DNA of 64,000 nt from Molanna angustata (Eukaryota; Arthropoda; Insecta; Trichoptera; Molannidae). Under the pieces are notes generated by a model. That model did not search any database. It was not told the origin of the DNA and saw only the letters and a program-made list of their open reading frames with translations. Each line of letters opens with the position of its first letter. Within the stretch, counting starts at the first letter, position 1. Shown here in pieces: positions 44,025 to 55,186 of the stretch. Position numbers and translations under genes: made by a program. The stretch covers positions 12,592,493-12,656,492 of the forward strand of contig OY754986.1 in NCBI GenBank assembly GCA_963576475.1, read 5' to 3'.

Positions 44025-44807
44025 TCCAAATGTCGATTTGTTCAAGAGAATTTATTCTCTTAACATATCGACAAAGTATTAAGACAAGACCCGCGTATAA
44101 GGAATACTAGGAACATTTTGTATGGCGTAGTGGACTTATTGCATGCTAAAAACACCAACTTAGAGGCTTCGCAGCATATATGTTCCCATACATGGATTTA
44201 CTCAGAATTCGGAGTAGAATATTTTATGTGAGTTTTGTGTGTCTGTCCCCCCCCCTTATAACTTTTGATCCGCTGGATTCACAAAGTCTAAAATTTCAGA
44301 ATATATAGATAATTTTAGGTAAACAAAACTTTTTTACTCAGTATTTAAAATTTTTGTTCCAGTCAGGTGTTATCAACATTTTAATTTTTATAGCATTTGT
44401 CCACATATCTCAAAAACTATAAAAGCCAGAACGCTGAAATTTTGTACAAATATAGTCAAATATAGTATCTCAAAATAGATGTTGAAAAATAGTTTCAGGA
44501 TTTCTCAAACTGTTTTTATTAAGAAGCAAAAAATTGGATTGACAAATTTTTGTCTTTAGCTTCCTTTATTTCCATTTCTTTAAAATATCGAAAAATGCCG
44601 AAACATGTAAACTAGATAATTTAATTTTCTATAAAAAATGTTTACATTATAGTAATATATCTCAAACTTTTTTTAATAAAGTTTGTACAAATTGATATTA
44701 GTGACGGCATCGCTTCATACAATTTGTATGGAATACACAATATCCAAGTTCAACTATACATACTATCGCTATCGACAGTTGGATCTCATGTGTTACATGC
44801 AACTAGT
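44025..44807 (-). mobile_element. Family H, copy F (shorter)
   Basis: 783 bp, inverted. It starts TCCAAATGTCGATTTG and ends CAACTGTCGATAG-complement then CATGTGTTACATGCAACTAGT, so both termini are present. The 3' hairpin reads AAGAGAATAAATTCTCTT on the element strand, differing in sequence from copies B-E but keeping the stem. The interior is shortened and the (AC)n tract reduced. Confidence 0.8.
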
Positions 44808-45179
44808 TTTAATTTGTGGATAGTAGTTTTGGCGCATGTTTTATTTTACTGTTCTATTTATTGTTTGTTGTCGCTGTTTCTATCCCAAATAAATAAATGA
44901 AGTGACAGTGTCTCGCACATATGTCACGCACATCATATGCGCCAGAAATATTATTTCATTTTTGGCTTGTTTACCTACTTGTACCAATGTGTACGTAAAT
45001 AGAATATTTTTTTAATTGCAAAGACGAATTTGGGATATTATTTAACTAGGGATAACTAGAATATGGGGTAGTCTGGACTTATGCCATCATAAAGAATTCG
45101 AGTTGGAATTTTGATTCTTACATGAATTTATATTCTCATGCATGCGATCTATATTATAATAGTATTGTACCAATTTAAC
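44808..45179. other. Unannotated stretch
   Basis: No gene or shared repeat recognised. Confidence 0.5.
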
Positions 45180-45315
45180 TTAGAGACTTCACGTTGCTCG
45201 GGTTGGTTGGAAAAAATTGCCTTATGGCAATAAACCTGCCTTTGTACACATGTACATAAATTATATAAATAAATAAATAAATAAATACATAAATAAATAA
45301 ATAAATAAATCTATA
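45180..45315 (+). repeat. LINE/SINE 3' tail
   Basis: GGTTGGTTGGAAAAAATTGC, TTATGGCAATAAACCTGCC and ATAAATAAATAAATAAATAC form the same tail as 33390-33490. The upstream element is missing. Confidence 0.6.
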
Positions 45316-45828
45316 CGTATTTTGATCTACTGCCATCCTCAGAGTTTTTCTCATTGAAAATAACAATGCTTAGTATATCCTGGCACAATCCTATTAAATT
45401 ATATCGAACGTCAAGAAATTGGACAGACTATTAATTAGAACCATTAAAATAGCTTACTTACTTGATATAAACAAAGACAGAGATTTAATATCAAGGTTGT
45501 ATTTCTGTTGGTCAGGTGAATGTGCATGTTTATTTGATACATAAGTTCTAGGTTTACCTATCGTAGGTCGAGAATGTATTATAGGTACCTATGAGGTATC
45601 ATTTTGCATCTAAGTAGGTACATCTGTTAAAACGGAAAATATCAGTTTCAATGCAAAACTGTGACATTCATAATATCGTGTTGTGAAAGACAATACTTTG
45701 GTGAAAGCAGGTTCCCACTACGCAACCACGAGATATTCAATTTTACGATTTGTCGTAGTAACAAAATACTTATAAAGAAAATATTTTATTGATTTCAAGA
45801 GAATTTTTTTAAAAGAATCAAGAGGCCG
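45316..45828. other. Unannotated stretch
   Basis: No gene recognised. Confidence 0.5.
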
Positions 45829-46370
45829 AAGTAGAGAGAATACGTGGTCTTGCTTGGGCAGCTTTCAATAAACTCTCTTTCATATTGAAGTAGTCCCCCA
45901 AGTACCCCAATTTTCTCAAGAAAAAAATATTTGACTTACGCATCCTGCCTGTTCTCACATATGACACAAAAACGCTAGTCCTAACGAAGTGAATCGTGCA
46001 AAAGTTGTTAGTTACGCAGAGAGGCATGGAGAGAAAAATGCTGGGCATTTCATTGAAAGATCAGAAGACAAACAAATGGTTAAGAGAGAAAACTAAAGTT
46101 GTGGACGTAGCTGAAAGGACGGCTACCCTGAAGTGGAGCTGTGAAGGTCATATTGCCAGATGTACTGACCAACGATGGACAAAACAACTCCTAGAATGGC
46201 AACCTAGAACGGGAAGAAGGAGTGTAGGAAGACCACAGGCTAGATGGTCGGATGACATCAGAAAGACTGTGGAGTAAATTGGATGCAGTGTGCCCTGAAT
46301 AGAGACACGTGGAGGAGCAAGGGGGAGGCCTTGTCCAACGATGGATTAATAACGGCTGAGGAAGAAGAAG
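45829..46370 (+). pseudogene. RTE-type LINE C-terminal fragment
   Basis: Plus-strand words RIRGLAWAAFNKLSFILK, then RGMERKMLGISLKDQKTN, TATLKWSCEGHIAR and GRRSVGRPQARWSDDI, in the order seen at 5440-6017. In-frame stops at several places and a truncated end (KTVE then stop) show it is dead. The longest open piece is 45996-46277. Confidence 0.8.
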
Positions 46371-46382
46371 AATAAGAATTAA

Positions 46383-46620
46383 AATACAGTTGCATCAGAT
46401 CCACCGATTTGTCTAAAGAGTTGGTAATAAAATGAAGCTGGGAAGGGTGTGTTACCAAATCCACAGAAGCGTGATGTGGAATGCTGATTTAGTACTAGCA
46501 GAAGATGTACTGGAAGACCTCGGGTTAGGTAGTCCGATAATGCGGTCTTCCCAGAATAGGGAACTGAGGAGGCCAACGTCCATTGCTGGATGAAAAAGAA
46601 CTGGCAATATGATGATGATT
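46383..46620 (+). pseudogene. RTE-type LINE 3' fragment
   Basis: Degraded sequence with an EEANVHCWMKKN-like end and a (GATGAT) tail at 46609-46618, as in RTE-type copies. No usable frame. Confidence 0.5.
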
Positions 46621-46904
46621 AAACCAAAACTTCATTCCACAACAGCGATTATAAATAATACATAGAAGACTGAGCGCATTCGCTAAACACAGCTAGCATT
46701 CTCAGAGACAATAACAACATATTATACCGAAGATAGTTATGAGTAAAGTTATTGAGGATGCCGGCTGTGTCTAGCGAAAGCGGTTTAATTTTTAATTTTA
46801 TACTCGCCCTTGTGGATTGAAACTTTGGCATATTTGTAATTCAATTTATTTGTGAAGCACCGACTTAAAACAGTGAATTCACACTTTTCAATTATCATCG
46901 TTTT

Positions 46905-47290
46905 CTAGTGTCCCGCAAGAGGCGGGTAATCTAAAAAAAGGGTAACAATAACATCTCACATGCTCACTGGTAAGTTAAATGATGGGTTGTGGCAGAGCGG
47001 TTAAAGCGCTGGACTAGTAATCCTGTGGTCGCGAGTTCGATTCCTGCCACGACCGATTTTGTTCACCTAGACCAAAAGCATTTTTACTTAATTTAGAAAA
47101 TGTATGATGATGTATAATATGTATTTGTAACAAGGATAGGTATATCAATGCTTTTAAAAAAAAGGTGAGATGAGACTGATATGTAGGGATACACGCATAG
47201 GTATTTAGTGATTCATTTTATATGGTATTGTACAGCCTTACACCTGTCGCTGGTTACCCCACTTATGCCGTGATTGCATGAATAAATCTG
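46905..47290 (+). mobile_element. Family X element split by a T1 SINE
   Basis: GTCCCGCAAGAGGCGGGTAA and CAATAACATCTCACATG precede the T1 SINE. TATGTAGGGATACACGCATA and CACCTGTCGCTGGTTACCCC follow it. Discounting the SINE, the order matches 58660-58860. Confidence 0.65.
46981..47165 (+). mobile_element. SINE family T1
   Basis: The tRNA-like head has box A TGGCAGAGCGGT (46990-47001), box B GCGAGTTCGATTCC and a 7-bp acceptor-like pairing (GGTTGTG with CACGACC). It is followed by TTCACCTAGACCAAAAGCAT and the rest of the T1 body. The body shared with 6018-6185 shows it is a SINE, although the head alone could be mistaken for a tRNA. Confidence 0.75.
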
Positions 47291-47361
47291 CCTTTGTACA
47301 CATGTACATAAATTATATAAATAAATAGGGCAATAAATAGGGCAATAAATAGGGCAATAAA
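47291..47361 (+). repeat. LINE 3' tail and (ATAA)n-type microsatellite
   Basis: TTTGTACACATGTACATAAA and then three copies of TAGGGCAATAAA. The LINE at 47362 begins at the end of this run. Confidence 0.6.
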
Positions 47362-48900
47362 TCAGATGTTGAAAACTATCGACCTATTTCTAAACTATGT
47401 ATTTTTAGTAAAATTCTTGAAAAAATTATATACGACCAAATAATCACTGCTCTAAGACCAGCTCTAAACTCGAGCCAACATGGATTTATAAAAAACCGAT
47501 CGACAACCTCTAACCTCATTTCTTTTGTGGAATATCTTCATGACAACATGGACCAAAGAATTCAGGTTGACGTAATCTACACGGACTATAGTAAGGCATT
47601 CGACAAAGTAATACACTCCACGCTCATTCTCAAACTTCAGCAAATTGGTATCCACGGCGATTTATTGAGATGGATTTCTTCATATATATCAAACCGCAGC
47701 CAAGCTGTTGTTGCTAGTGGTTTTAAATCTAATTGGATCCGGGTCACTTCGGGGGTTCCTCAAGGTTCCTTGCTGGGACCACTTCTGTTTAATATCTATA
47801 TCAACGATATCTCTAATTGTTTTACTTTTGCTAAAGTCTCGCTTTTCGCAGACGACATGAAGATTTATTGCCCAGTCAAATGTATTGAGGATTGTGAAAA
47901 GATTCAAACTGACCTTAATCGTCTCGACCTATATTGCAAACAACACAACCTACAAATTAACCCTACCAAATGCCACTGCCTAAAATTCACCCGGAACAAG
48001 AACATAATAAACTTCAACTATAGTTTAAATAATCAAGCACTACGTAACGTAAAAGAAACTAAAGACCTTGGTATCATCCTTGACTCAAAACTATTATTTG
48101 ACAAGCACATTGATTACATTGTATCCAAAGCGTCTAGGATCCTCGGCTTTATCCTCCGTACATGCAAGCATTTTAACAATATATCTACATTGAAAACATT
48201 ATACTTTACTATGTGCGCAGCATTCTAGAATATTCTTCACAAGTCTGGAATCCTAGGTACTCTACCTACATACATAGAATAGAAAAAATTCAGAATAGAT
48301 TCCTAAAGTACCTCGATTTTCGTTCCTTCCGAACTCATCTTAGCTATTCTGATTCTGCTGAGTTCTTTAAACTTAGCACATTGGAAGACCGCAGAAATAT
48401 TTCCGACGCCGTCTACTTGTATAAAATCGCCAACTCCATCGTGGATTGCCCGGAACTGCTTGAACGATTAGCTCTTCGAGTTCCCACCCAAGCTACCCGA
48501 TCCCACCACTTATTAAACCTGCCTCACTGTAACACAAGCGCTAAACAGCATGCATTCATATATCGAGCATCACACTTCTTCAATGAGCACTTAAACGAAT
48601 TTGACGTATTCAACTCCTCAATAACTAATATCAAATCAAAACTTCTCTTACAATAATTATTCATATAAACATATCCCTCTCCTTCTGTACTCCCCCTCTT
48701 CCCTCCCTATTCCCTCTTAACTCCCTCCTAACTCAATAATATTTACTTCCTACTTCTTACATAATATAATTTTATCTGTATACTTGTGGAAACATGTTAT
48801 TGGCATAGTTGTTATTATTTTATTGTTAATCCCTTATATTGTATTAAGCTGTTTGTTTCCCGAATACAAATAAATAAATAAATAAATAAATTAATCAATA
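47362..48900 (+). pseudogene. CR1/Jockey-type LINE: reverse transcriptase with one frameshift
   Basis: Codes for most of the reverse transcriptase of a CR1/Jockey-type LINE. From 47362: ENYRPIS, QHGFIKNRSTTSNL, YTDYSKAFDKV, SGVPQGSLLGPLLF and the catalytic FADD. The first frame stops at 48228. The remainder (SILEYSSQVWNP ... to 48656) is in another frame, consistent with loss of one base just before ~48213. A C/T-rich 3' UTR and (AATA)n tail run to ~48900. The endonuclease and ORF1 are missing (5' truncation), so it cannot move by itself; little decay otherwise implies a fairly young insertion. Confidence 0.88.
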
Positions 48901-49074
48901 AATAAATTTAGAAAATATTTTTCTTATCTTCAACAATTACAAGGTTGTTCAAGAGCATAATCATAACCATGTTTGCAATGAACGACTTTGGAGGTCGATG
49001 TCCGGACTACAAAACGAAATTCATAGTGTTTTTTTTTTTTTTGAACTTCTTGTACCGATATCTAATAATGAACG

Positions 49075-49400
49075 ATAATGAGAAGATATAAAATACGAAA
49101 TGAATATATAAGAGGTGGCCTGGGTGTACGCGATGTATCCGATAAGCTGATGGAGAATAGGCTGGGGTGGTTCGGGCATATCCTTAGAAAACCGCCAAAA
49201 TATATAGGAAACACTGCACTGGACCATCGAGTGTCTGGCAAAAGATCCAGAGGGCGTCCCAAAAACGATGGAAAGGCCTGGTGGCTGAGGACATGCAGGA
49301 ATGTGATGTCTCTGAGGACGATGCTCAGGATAGGGCTAAGTGGAGAAGCGCAGTGAGGAGAGCGAACCCCACCACCATGTGGGATGCAAGCTAAGGACGA
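49075..49400 (+). pseudogene. RTE-type LINE C-terminal fragment
   Basis: Frame 49078-49356 contains DVSDKLMENRLGWFGHILRK, YIGNTALDHRV and GKRSRGRPK, after which a frameshift leads into a SEDDAQDRAKWRSAVRRANP segment in another frame. It is a different subfamily from 38785. A (GA)n tract follows at 49400. Confidence 0.75.
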
Positions 49401-50198
49401 GAGAGAGAGAGAGAATCATTCTGTGTCTTCCCCTTCTTCCTCCCATCTTTTACTTATTGGCGTGATCGGTTTTTTAAAGAATTTACTTTCTTTTTGGAGG
49501 CTTTCATACGAAGTATTTTAAAGCTGCTTCGCGTTGCTTGAGTTAGACGAAAGAGAGGCAATAAATTCGCCCATGTGGACTTGTTTGTACATAAATTTTA
49601 CAAATAAATAATTAAAACTGATTTATCATTACTATTCTAACTAAAGCATAAAATGCATATCATGACAGATACAACCGTTGACTCGTTATTTATGAGGTCA
49701 GAGGTTCATATCTCGTACACGACTTTCATTTCATTTTCGTCTGGTGTGGAGCGTTACTATCTTTCACGATGTCATTAGCTATTTTTATACTCTATTAAAT
49801 TGCGATAAAAACGGATCGTGATTTAAATTTCACAGACCCATTTGTGATTTTACAAAATTTCAATCAATGCGCGAATCTAATCATAAAAATGGGAAAAAAT
49901 AAGATATAAGTAGGTTGAAAGCATACATACCTACATTTTAAATTTTTGTATATCAATGTAATATAATCCGGCTGTCGATTTGTCCAAGATAGTTTATTTA
50001 GTTTAACATATCGACATAGTTTCAAGCCAAGATCCATAAGATTTGGTAAGGTCAGAAGGGCAAGTACCGTTCCATGGTAACCCATACCGTGGTGGTTACC
50101 CACGTTATAAACCTATATAGCAAGAGCATTCTATAAAGAAAATTTTAATTATCACTTAAAACGTCCCCTTGCATGTGTCATTTTTCTTTTAATAAGGT
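49401..50198. other. Unannotated stretch with repeat scraps
   Basis: A LINE-like tail at 49530-49615 (GAAAGAGAGGCAATAAATTC) and a minus-strand family-H scrap at 49969-50036 (CGGCTGTCGATTTGTCC). No gene recognised. Confidence 0.5.
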
Positions 50199-51010
50199 AT
50201 TGTCCTGGTTAGCAACAACCTTCAAGAGCTGGACGAAATGTTGCTGGAGTTAAATGAGGTCTCCAAGAATGTGGGACTAAGTATGAACCTGGCAAAAACA
50301 AAAGTAATGGGCACAAACGACTTCCAGATTAGGATTGAGAGCAGCAGCATAGAAAATATCCAAGAATATAAATATATACCTGGGGCATGGCATTCGACTG
50401 GCTGAAGAAAACTAGAATGCTGAACTAAAAAGAAGGATAGGACTAATTGGGCTGCCTTCGAAAAAATGGGATATATCTTGAAAAATCGGAAAATACACAT
50501 AAACCTTAAAAGGAAAGCATATATGAAGCGTGTGTGTTGCCGGTTGCTACATATGGCCTAGAAAAAGTAACTCTATCTTAACTAAGTACCCAGAAACTGC
50601 GAGTCACTCAAAGAGGTATGGAAAGAACCATGCTGGAGATAAAGTAAGAAATGAAACGGTGAGAGAAAGATCAAAAGTAACTGATATAATCCACCGTGTG
50701 GCGACTCTGAAATGGAAATGGATGGGGCACGTAGCCAGAAGCTCGGACGATAAGTGGACAAAGAGTGTGCTGACTTGGAGACCTCCTACAACAAAGAGTG
50801 TGCTGACTTGGAGACCTCCTACAACAAAGAGTGTGCTGACTTGGAGACCTCCTACAACAAAGAGAGGTGCGGGACTGCAGCAGCTGAAGTGGAGGTATGA
50901 TATACAACGCTATGCTGGCAGGTCCTGGATGCAATCTGCACAGGACAGGACGACGTGGAGTCGAATGGAGGAGGCCTTCGTTCATGAGTGGATGGGAATA
51001 GGCTGAAGAA
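50199..51010 (+). pseudogene. RTE-type LINE fragment with in-frame triplication
   Basis: Begins just after where the catalytic motif should be (IVLVSNNLQELDEMLLELNE) and continues through LSMNLAKTKVMG, LKNRKIHINLKRKAYEACVL, ATLKWKWMGHVARSSDDKW and EEAFVHEWMGIG. Several stops and frameshifts are present between 50390 and 50690. A 33-bp unit is tandemly triplicated at 50761-50859. The closest copies are 45829-46370 and 5440-6017. Confidence 0.8.
50761..50859 (+). repeat. 33-bp tandem triplication
   Basis: Three adjacent, apparently identical 33-bp units starting AAGAGTGTGCTGACTTGG at 50761, 50794 and 50827. They add eleven residues per unit to the frame (SVLTWRPPTTK). Confidence 0.9.
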
Positions 51011-51039
51011 ACAGAAGAGGAAGAAGGTATTTGCAGACC

Positions 51040-51400
51040 CGCACATCTGTCGCTGGTAACCCCACATTGTGGGATATGCCGTTATGAAATAGATTAACTC
51101 TGTTCATTTTTAAGCATTGTATTTATTTCATTGTATAATTTTTAATTTCATTTTCAGAAAAATGTGGCGTTCGACTCTCTCTGCCTACCCCTGAAAGGGG
51201 CGTGTCGTAATGGCATGTATGCATGCGTATGTATGTATTTACTTCTTTATTACCAAATGACAATTTCTACATTGTGAGACTATAGTGTGGACATCACGCA
51301 TTTACCGTTCTTCCTTTTATAAGGTTAAGCACACCCGCACATCTGTCGCTGATTACCCCGCATTGTTGTGGTATTATGCCTTGATGGTATGAATGAAAGA
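51040..51400 (+). repeat. Family X and RTE 3' end pieces
   Basis: 51040-51095 (CACATCTGTCGCTGGTAACC, CCACATTGTGGGATATGCCG) and 51300-51395 match the end of family X. 51165-51240 (TGGCGTTCGACTCTCTCTGC, TACCCCTGAAAGGGGCG, then GTATGTATG) matches the end of the RTE-type family at 38785. Confidence 0.6.
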
Positions 51401-52654
51401 ATGAAGAATTTCTACCTGCGCACTGTCTCCGTTACCTAAAACAAGAATTGCTTAAGTAATCCACCTGACGCCGGCACACGAGTCAATTGACTCACCACTA
51501 TGCCATCCATTAATAACGTAGACGAAAATTTTATAACCTATAGAGACAGTACATTGAGCCATCGCTGGGTCCATTAGACATAGCAAATTAAATGCCATAA
51601 CTACCTGCCTGGTTATGATGTCAATTTGTTTTGAATAATTCTGGGAAATGTAATTTTGAAAATTGACCCTGATTGGTTTTGGCCCGGTTGCATGGATGCG
51701 CAATAGATATTATTATTTTCAAATTACATATTGTACCCATAATGCTATAGCAATATTATGATTGTATTATAATGTTGATGAACCAACATATAACCGAAAT
51801 ATAACTATTAATGGTCATTTCATATTTCTGGGTGATATTTCAATGTCGTTTTTGATAGATTTGCAAATTATAACATTACGAAGGCGTGGAAATTTACCGT
51901 GGTTAGATACAAAGTACACAATATCTCACGCGACGAAACAAACTTGAAAAAAATGGTAATTGACTGGCTGAAAAGAAATGGTAGAATACAATCTGCTCAT
52001 GACCTGTTAAATATCCTTACATAGTACACTGCTCTGTGCCTTCATAACCTGAGAAACTGTACCATAGCTTGGTGCCATCCGTCATTTCCACTACAATTAT
52101 ATGGGAGAAAAGAACCTTATATTATTCTGATTATTTTTATTTTCTGTTTATGTTTAACTATCTTGCATTCAAAAACATGTAACCTTAGGCTAAATTGAAA
52201 AAGTACTGCCTCAGAACAGACTTGTCTAGTGAGGCAGTAAATTTCCAAATAGGTACAATTCTACATAGTATGTTTATAGAGTCATTTAATTACATTTATT
52301 TACTATTTTGTGATAGAGGATTTCTCTGCACATTAAAATACACGCTATCCAAGTTGCAGAAACAAAAGTTCAAACAACAAGTAACGAAAATAAAAAATGA
52401 TGTCACCCTTTCTAAGTTTTCTTCACTTATTCAAAAAAATTCACAAGCAACCAAGAGCTGCGAGCTAATTTCGATGTATTTAAGAGGGAATGAAACGCTA
52501 AATCTAGTGACTGAAATTAAGACATACTAAAACCGCCTAATGCACTATGAAGTTACATGTTACTAAAAAACGGTAAAAATCGCGTGCGTAAAAAAAGATT
52601 TAAATAATCGGAAACCCAAAATTTGTTGATTTTTTCCATTTTAAGAACAAACCT
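51401..52654. other. Unassigned stretch
   Basis: A plus-strand frame at 52195-52530 (111 codons; lysine-rich second half, KLQKQKFKQQVTKIKNDV) has no family I recognise. It is flanked by no other gene features. It could be decayed repeat sequence. Confidence 0.4.
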
Positions 52655-52825
52655 GCCCCCCTAGACAACGTGTCATTTAGCTCAAGAAAAGAAACCAGAA
52701 AAGATAACTCAATGTATGGAAGTGACAATTGCATGTCACGTGACAAATGTCACTTCCATACATTAAGTTATCTTTTCTTGTTTCTTTTCTTGAGCTACAT
52801 AAATGACACGTTGTTTAGAGGGGCT
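52655..52825. repeat. Near-perfect ~170-bp palindrome
   Basis: ACAACGTGTCATTTAGCTCA, AGAAAAGAAACCAGAAAAG and AATGTATGGAAGTGACAATT on the left are answered by AATGTCACTTCCATACATT, CTTTTCTTGTTTCTTTTCT and TGAGCTACATAAATGACACG on the right. The arms are ~80 bp with almost no loop (centre TGTCACGTGACA). Mismatches are few, so a transcript would form a long hairpin. Confidence 0.9.
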
Positions 52826-53985
52826 GACTTGGAATGGAAAAATAAAATATTTATTTGTCCACGACACATAGTTATGGAGTTATTTATATAAAAAAAAAAT
52901 TATTTTTAATATGTTTGGAAATTTAACAGCTTTACATTTTTAATGCTTAATTGTAAATAAGTATACAAAAAATAAGCCAATTATGAAGTTTCACATAGTT
53001 ACATTATAATATATTATTGATTTTGGGTAGTTGAGTTATTGTATGATGGTGAGTGTATGCGAGGGAAAGGGAAGGGTAATGGACATAGGAAAGCGTTGAT
53101 AAGGAAAGGATGAAGTAAGGATATGCTGTAAGTATGGATATTTTTAATAACTATTTTACGAGATTTTAAGATTGTGTGGCGAACATTCAATAGAGAAATG
53201 TTGAAAAGACTTTTGGTATTTTATTTTTTGAAACACACTGTTAAACATATTTGAGAAATTATTATATTTCAAATCGGGGTGTTTGGTTTATATACCCCCT
53301 TAAAGACAATATTTTTTATAAGCGGGTGCGCTGTTAGTCATACACCTGACACTGGTACGATATAAAAAGTCATAATGTAAAGTATCACTTCTGATCAATG
53401 CTCAACACACAGCTGATCACTACTGATCAGATCAACTTTTACGGAGAACAGGTCCATAATAACAATATTAATAATAATAATATTAAGACTAGGTGCGGCT
53501 AGAAAGTAAATTCACGCAATGTGCAAAGTCTTTAGTCGGGTTAAGATTTCGCGTTCAAGCTGACGATTAAAAAATACTTTTATTTTTATTTAGATGAGAC
53601 ATTACAAGTAATTTCTGATCGTAATGAATTGTAATTGAACGCTGTTTTTATAATATTCTATCTTAAACATCGCATTTTTAAATCAAATTTCTCAGTTCAC
53701 AAAGTATTTTCACAAGTAGTTCACAAAAATCACAAAGTATTTTCAACATTTTTTTACTGCATAAGCATTACCTACATATTTGTAAAATTTAGTATTAATT
53801 CTCCTATGTAGTATTCAAAATATATCTTTTTTGGGGCATTTTTCGAAATAGGTACTTCATTACGTTGTAGAGAAAAAAAACTTTTGATTATTGAAAAGTG
53901 CAAAAAGTCAAAAGTGCATTTTATGTAAGGTTTAACCTGGAAATGTGAAAAAGTCAACAAATTTCCAAAATAGAAAATTCTCCAC
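52826..53985. other. Unannotated stretch
   Basis: Bases 53180-53310 are an inverted relative of 31080-31200. The rest is AT-rich without recognised genes. Confidence 0.5.
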
Positions 53986-54108
53986 CCGTCAAACCATGGA
54001 ATCAAAACCCTCATGATCACCATATCATGGATATAATTCACATATGAAGTTGTAAAATATAAAAGTATTATACAACCATGAGGGTTTTGATTTCACCGCT
54101 TGACCAGA
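53986..54108. repeat. Short inverted repeat (MITE relic)
   Basis: ATCAAAACCCTCATG (53999 on) pairs with CATGAGGGTTTTGAT (ending ~54092). Weaker outer pairing is GTCAAACCATGG versus CACCGCTTGACC. The ~60-base centre is unpaired. Confidence 0.6.
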
Positions 54109-54149
54109 CTTGCCCCCAGGTCTACTTAATACCCTTGTATACCTTGTAT

Positions 54150-54420
54150 ACCAGCGAAATCAGGTCCAGAAGATTAGATTGGATTGGACATGTTGTCAGA
54201 TCAGGGAAAGAAAGAGCGTATCCTGCAAAATAACCATGTGGGCAAGAGACCCCTGGGAAGACCAAGACAGAGATTGATGGACAATGTTCCCCGAGATCTG
54301 AACGTGCTGTATGCTTGTGATAACTGGGAGTCTACTGCAGCTGACAGGAAGGTAAAGCTCGTCTAAATTGTTCAGGAGGCTAAAGCTCTATCGGAGTTGT
54401 ATGGCCATCGGAAGTGGAAT
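54150..54420 (+). pseudogene. RTE-type LINE terminal fragment
   Basis: KIRLDWIGHVVRSGKER then GKRPLGRPRQRLMDNVPRDL across a frameshift, with WESTAADRK near the end: the GHVxR...GRPxxRW...A.DR signature of RTE-type C-termini. Degraded. Confidence 0.65.
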
Positions 54421-54539
54421 GTGAAGTGTATACCGTGGGCATACGAATGTACACAAATATGCACACTAAATTTACTTTGTAATGCATGGAGTTTAAAGAA
54501 ACACGAAATTTACATTTTTTGATAAAATTTTTACATTTC

Positions 54540-54595
54540 AATAGAGACGAAGTATATGGAATATTATAGAAGAACCAGCAACTCAAGGCAACTTT
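54540..54595 (+). repeat. Scrap of the foldback arm at 42893
   Basis: CAATAGAGACGAAGTATATG and AGAAGAACCAGCAACTCAAG correspond to CAATAAAGACGAAGTTGGGA and AGAAGGACCAGGAACTCGAG in the arm near 42930-42980. Confidence 0.55.
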
Positions 54596-54604
54596 AAAAA
54601 ATAT

Positions 54605-54800
54605 TCGATTAGGTACCTGACTGCTGATTCAAGGATCCCGTTTCGATTCCCGGCGAAGACACAGTTTTTAATTGTGTTTTCAGTCTGGATCTGTGAGACG
54701 ATTAATATCGTAAGTCTCCAGAATGTCGCAACTTGTTATTGGGTGCGTTTTAAATTAATATTTAACATATGTAGTACCTGTTAGTTGCCTGGAAAGCAAT
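54605..54800 (+). mobile_element. SINE family T3
   Basis: The partial tRNA-like head includes CCTGACTGCTGATTCAAGG and box B GTTTCGATTCCCGG. The body TTTTCAGTCTGGATCTGTGA, AGTCTCCAGAATGTCGCAAC, TTGTTATTGGGTGCG and tail CCTGTTAGTTGCCTGGAAAG follow. It is the fullest T3 copy. Confidence 0.7.
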
Positions 54801-55059
54801 ATAAAATAAATACATATAAAATAAAAATAATAATTTTACAAGTTAATTATTAAAGCAATTCAAATTAAAAAAAAAAATACGCAAAAGAATAAATACGTTA
54901 AAATAAACTGTTCCTTATTTCAATGACGTATCTTTTGAGGGTAGGTACTGGGGAAAAGAGGACATTCAAAATTTACTATTTAGCTTACTTTAGCTTCTCA
55001 AAGAACACACCATCACTTGCATAATAGAACGATATATGATAGAATGAAAAATGACGAGA

Positions 55060-55186
55060 TCTGTAGGTACGACGATGTCCGAGGGAATTTCTTTGGACGC
55101 ATTTGACATGCGGACCTTGTAGCCACGAAGAACAATTTTAGGGTTTAGACTTTCTGTCTTAAATTCGGTGCACTATTATCTTCACT
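55060..55186 (+). pseudogene. LINE family A, upstream half of a split copy
   Basis: GATGTCCGAGGGAATTTCTT, GACATGCGGACCTTGTAGCC and AAATTCGGTGCAC match 21758-22160 and break off at ATTATCTTCACT (55175-55186), which is repeated at 56298-56309. Confidence 0.75.

Noticed and set aside
46981..47056. Stand-alone tRNA gene
   Set aside because: Good box A and B and a 7-bp acceptor-like stem, but a weak T stem. The following body is shared with T1 SINE copies at 76 and 6018, so it is a SINE head.
52195..52530. Possible novel 111-residue protein
   Set aside because: No motif, no neighbouring exons, no codon signal that I can judge by eye; kept only as an unassigned frame.
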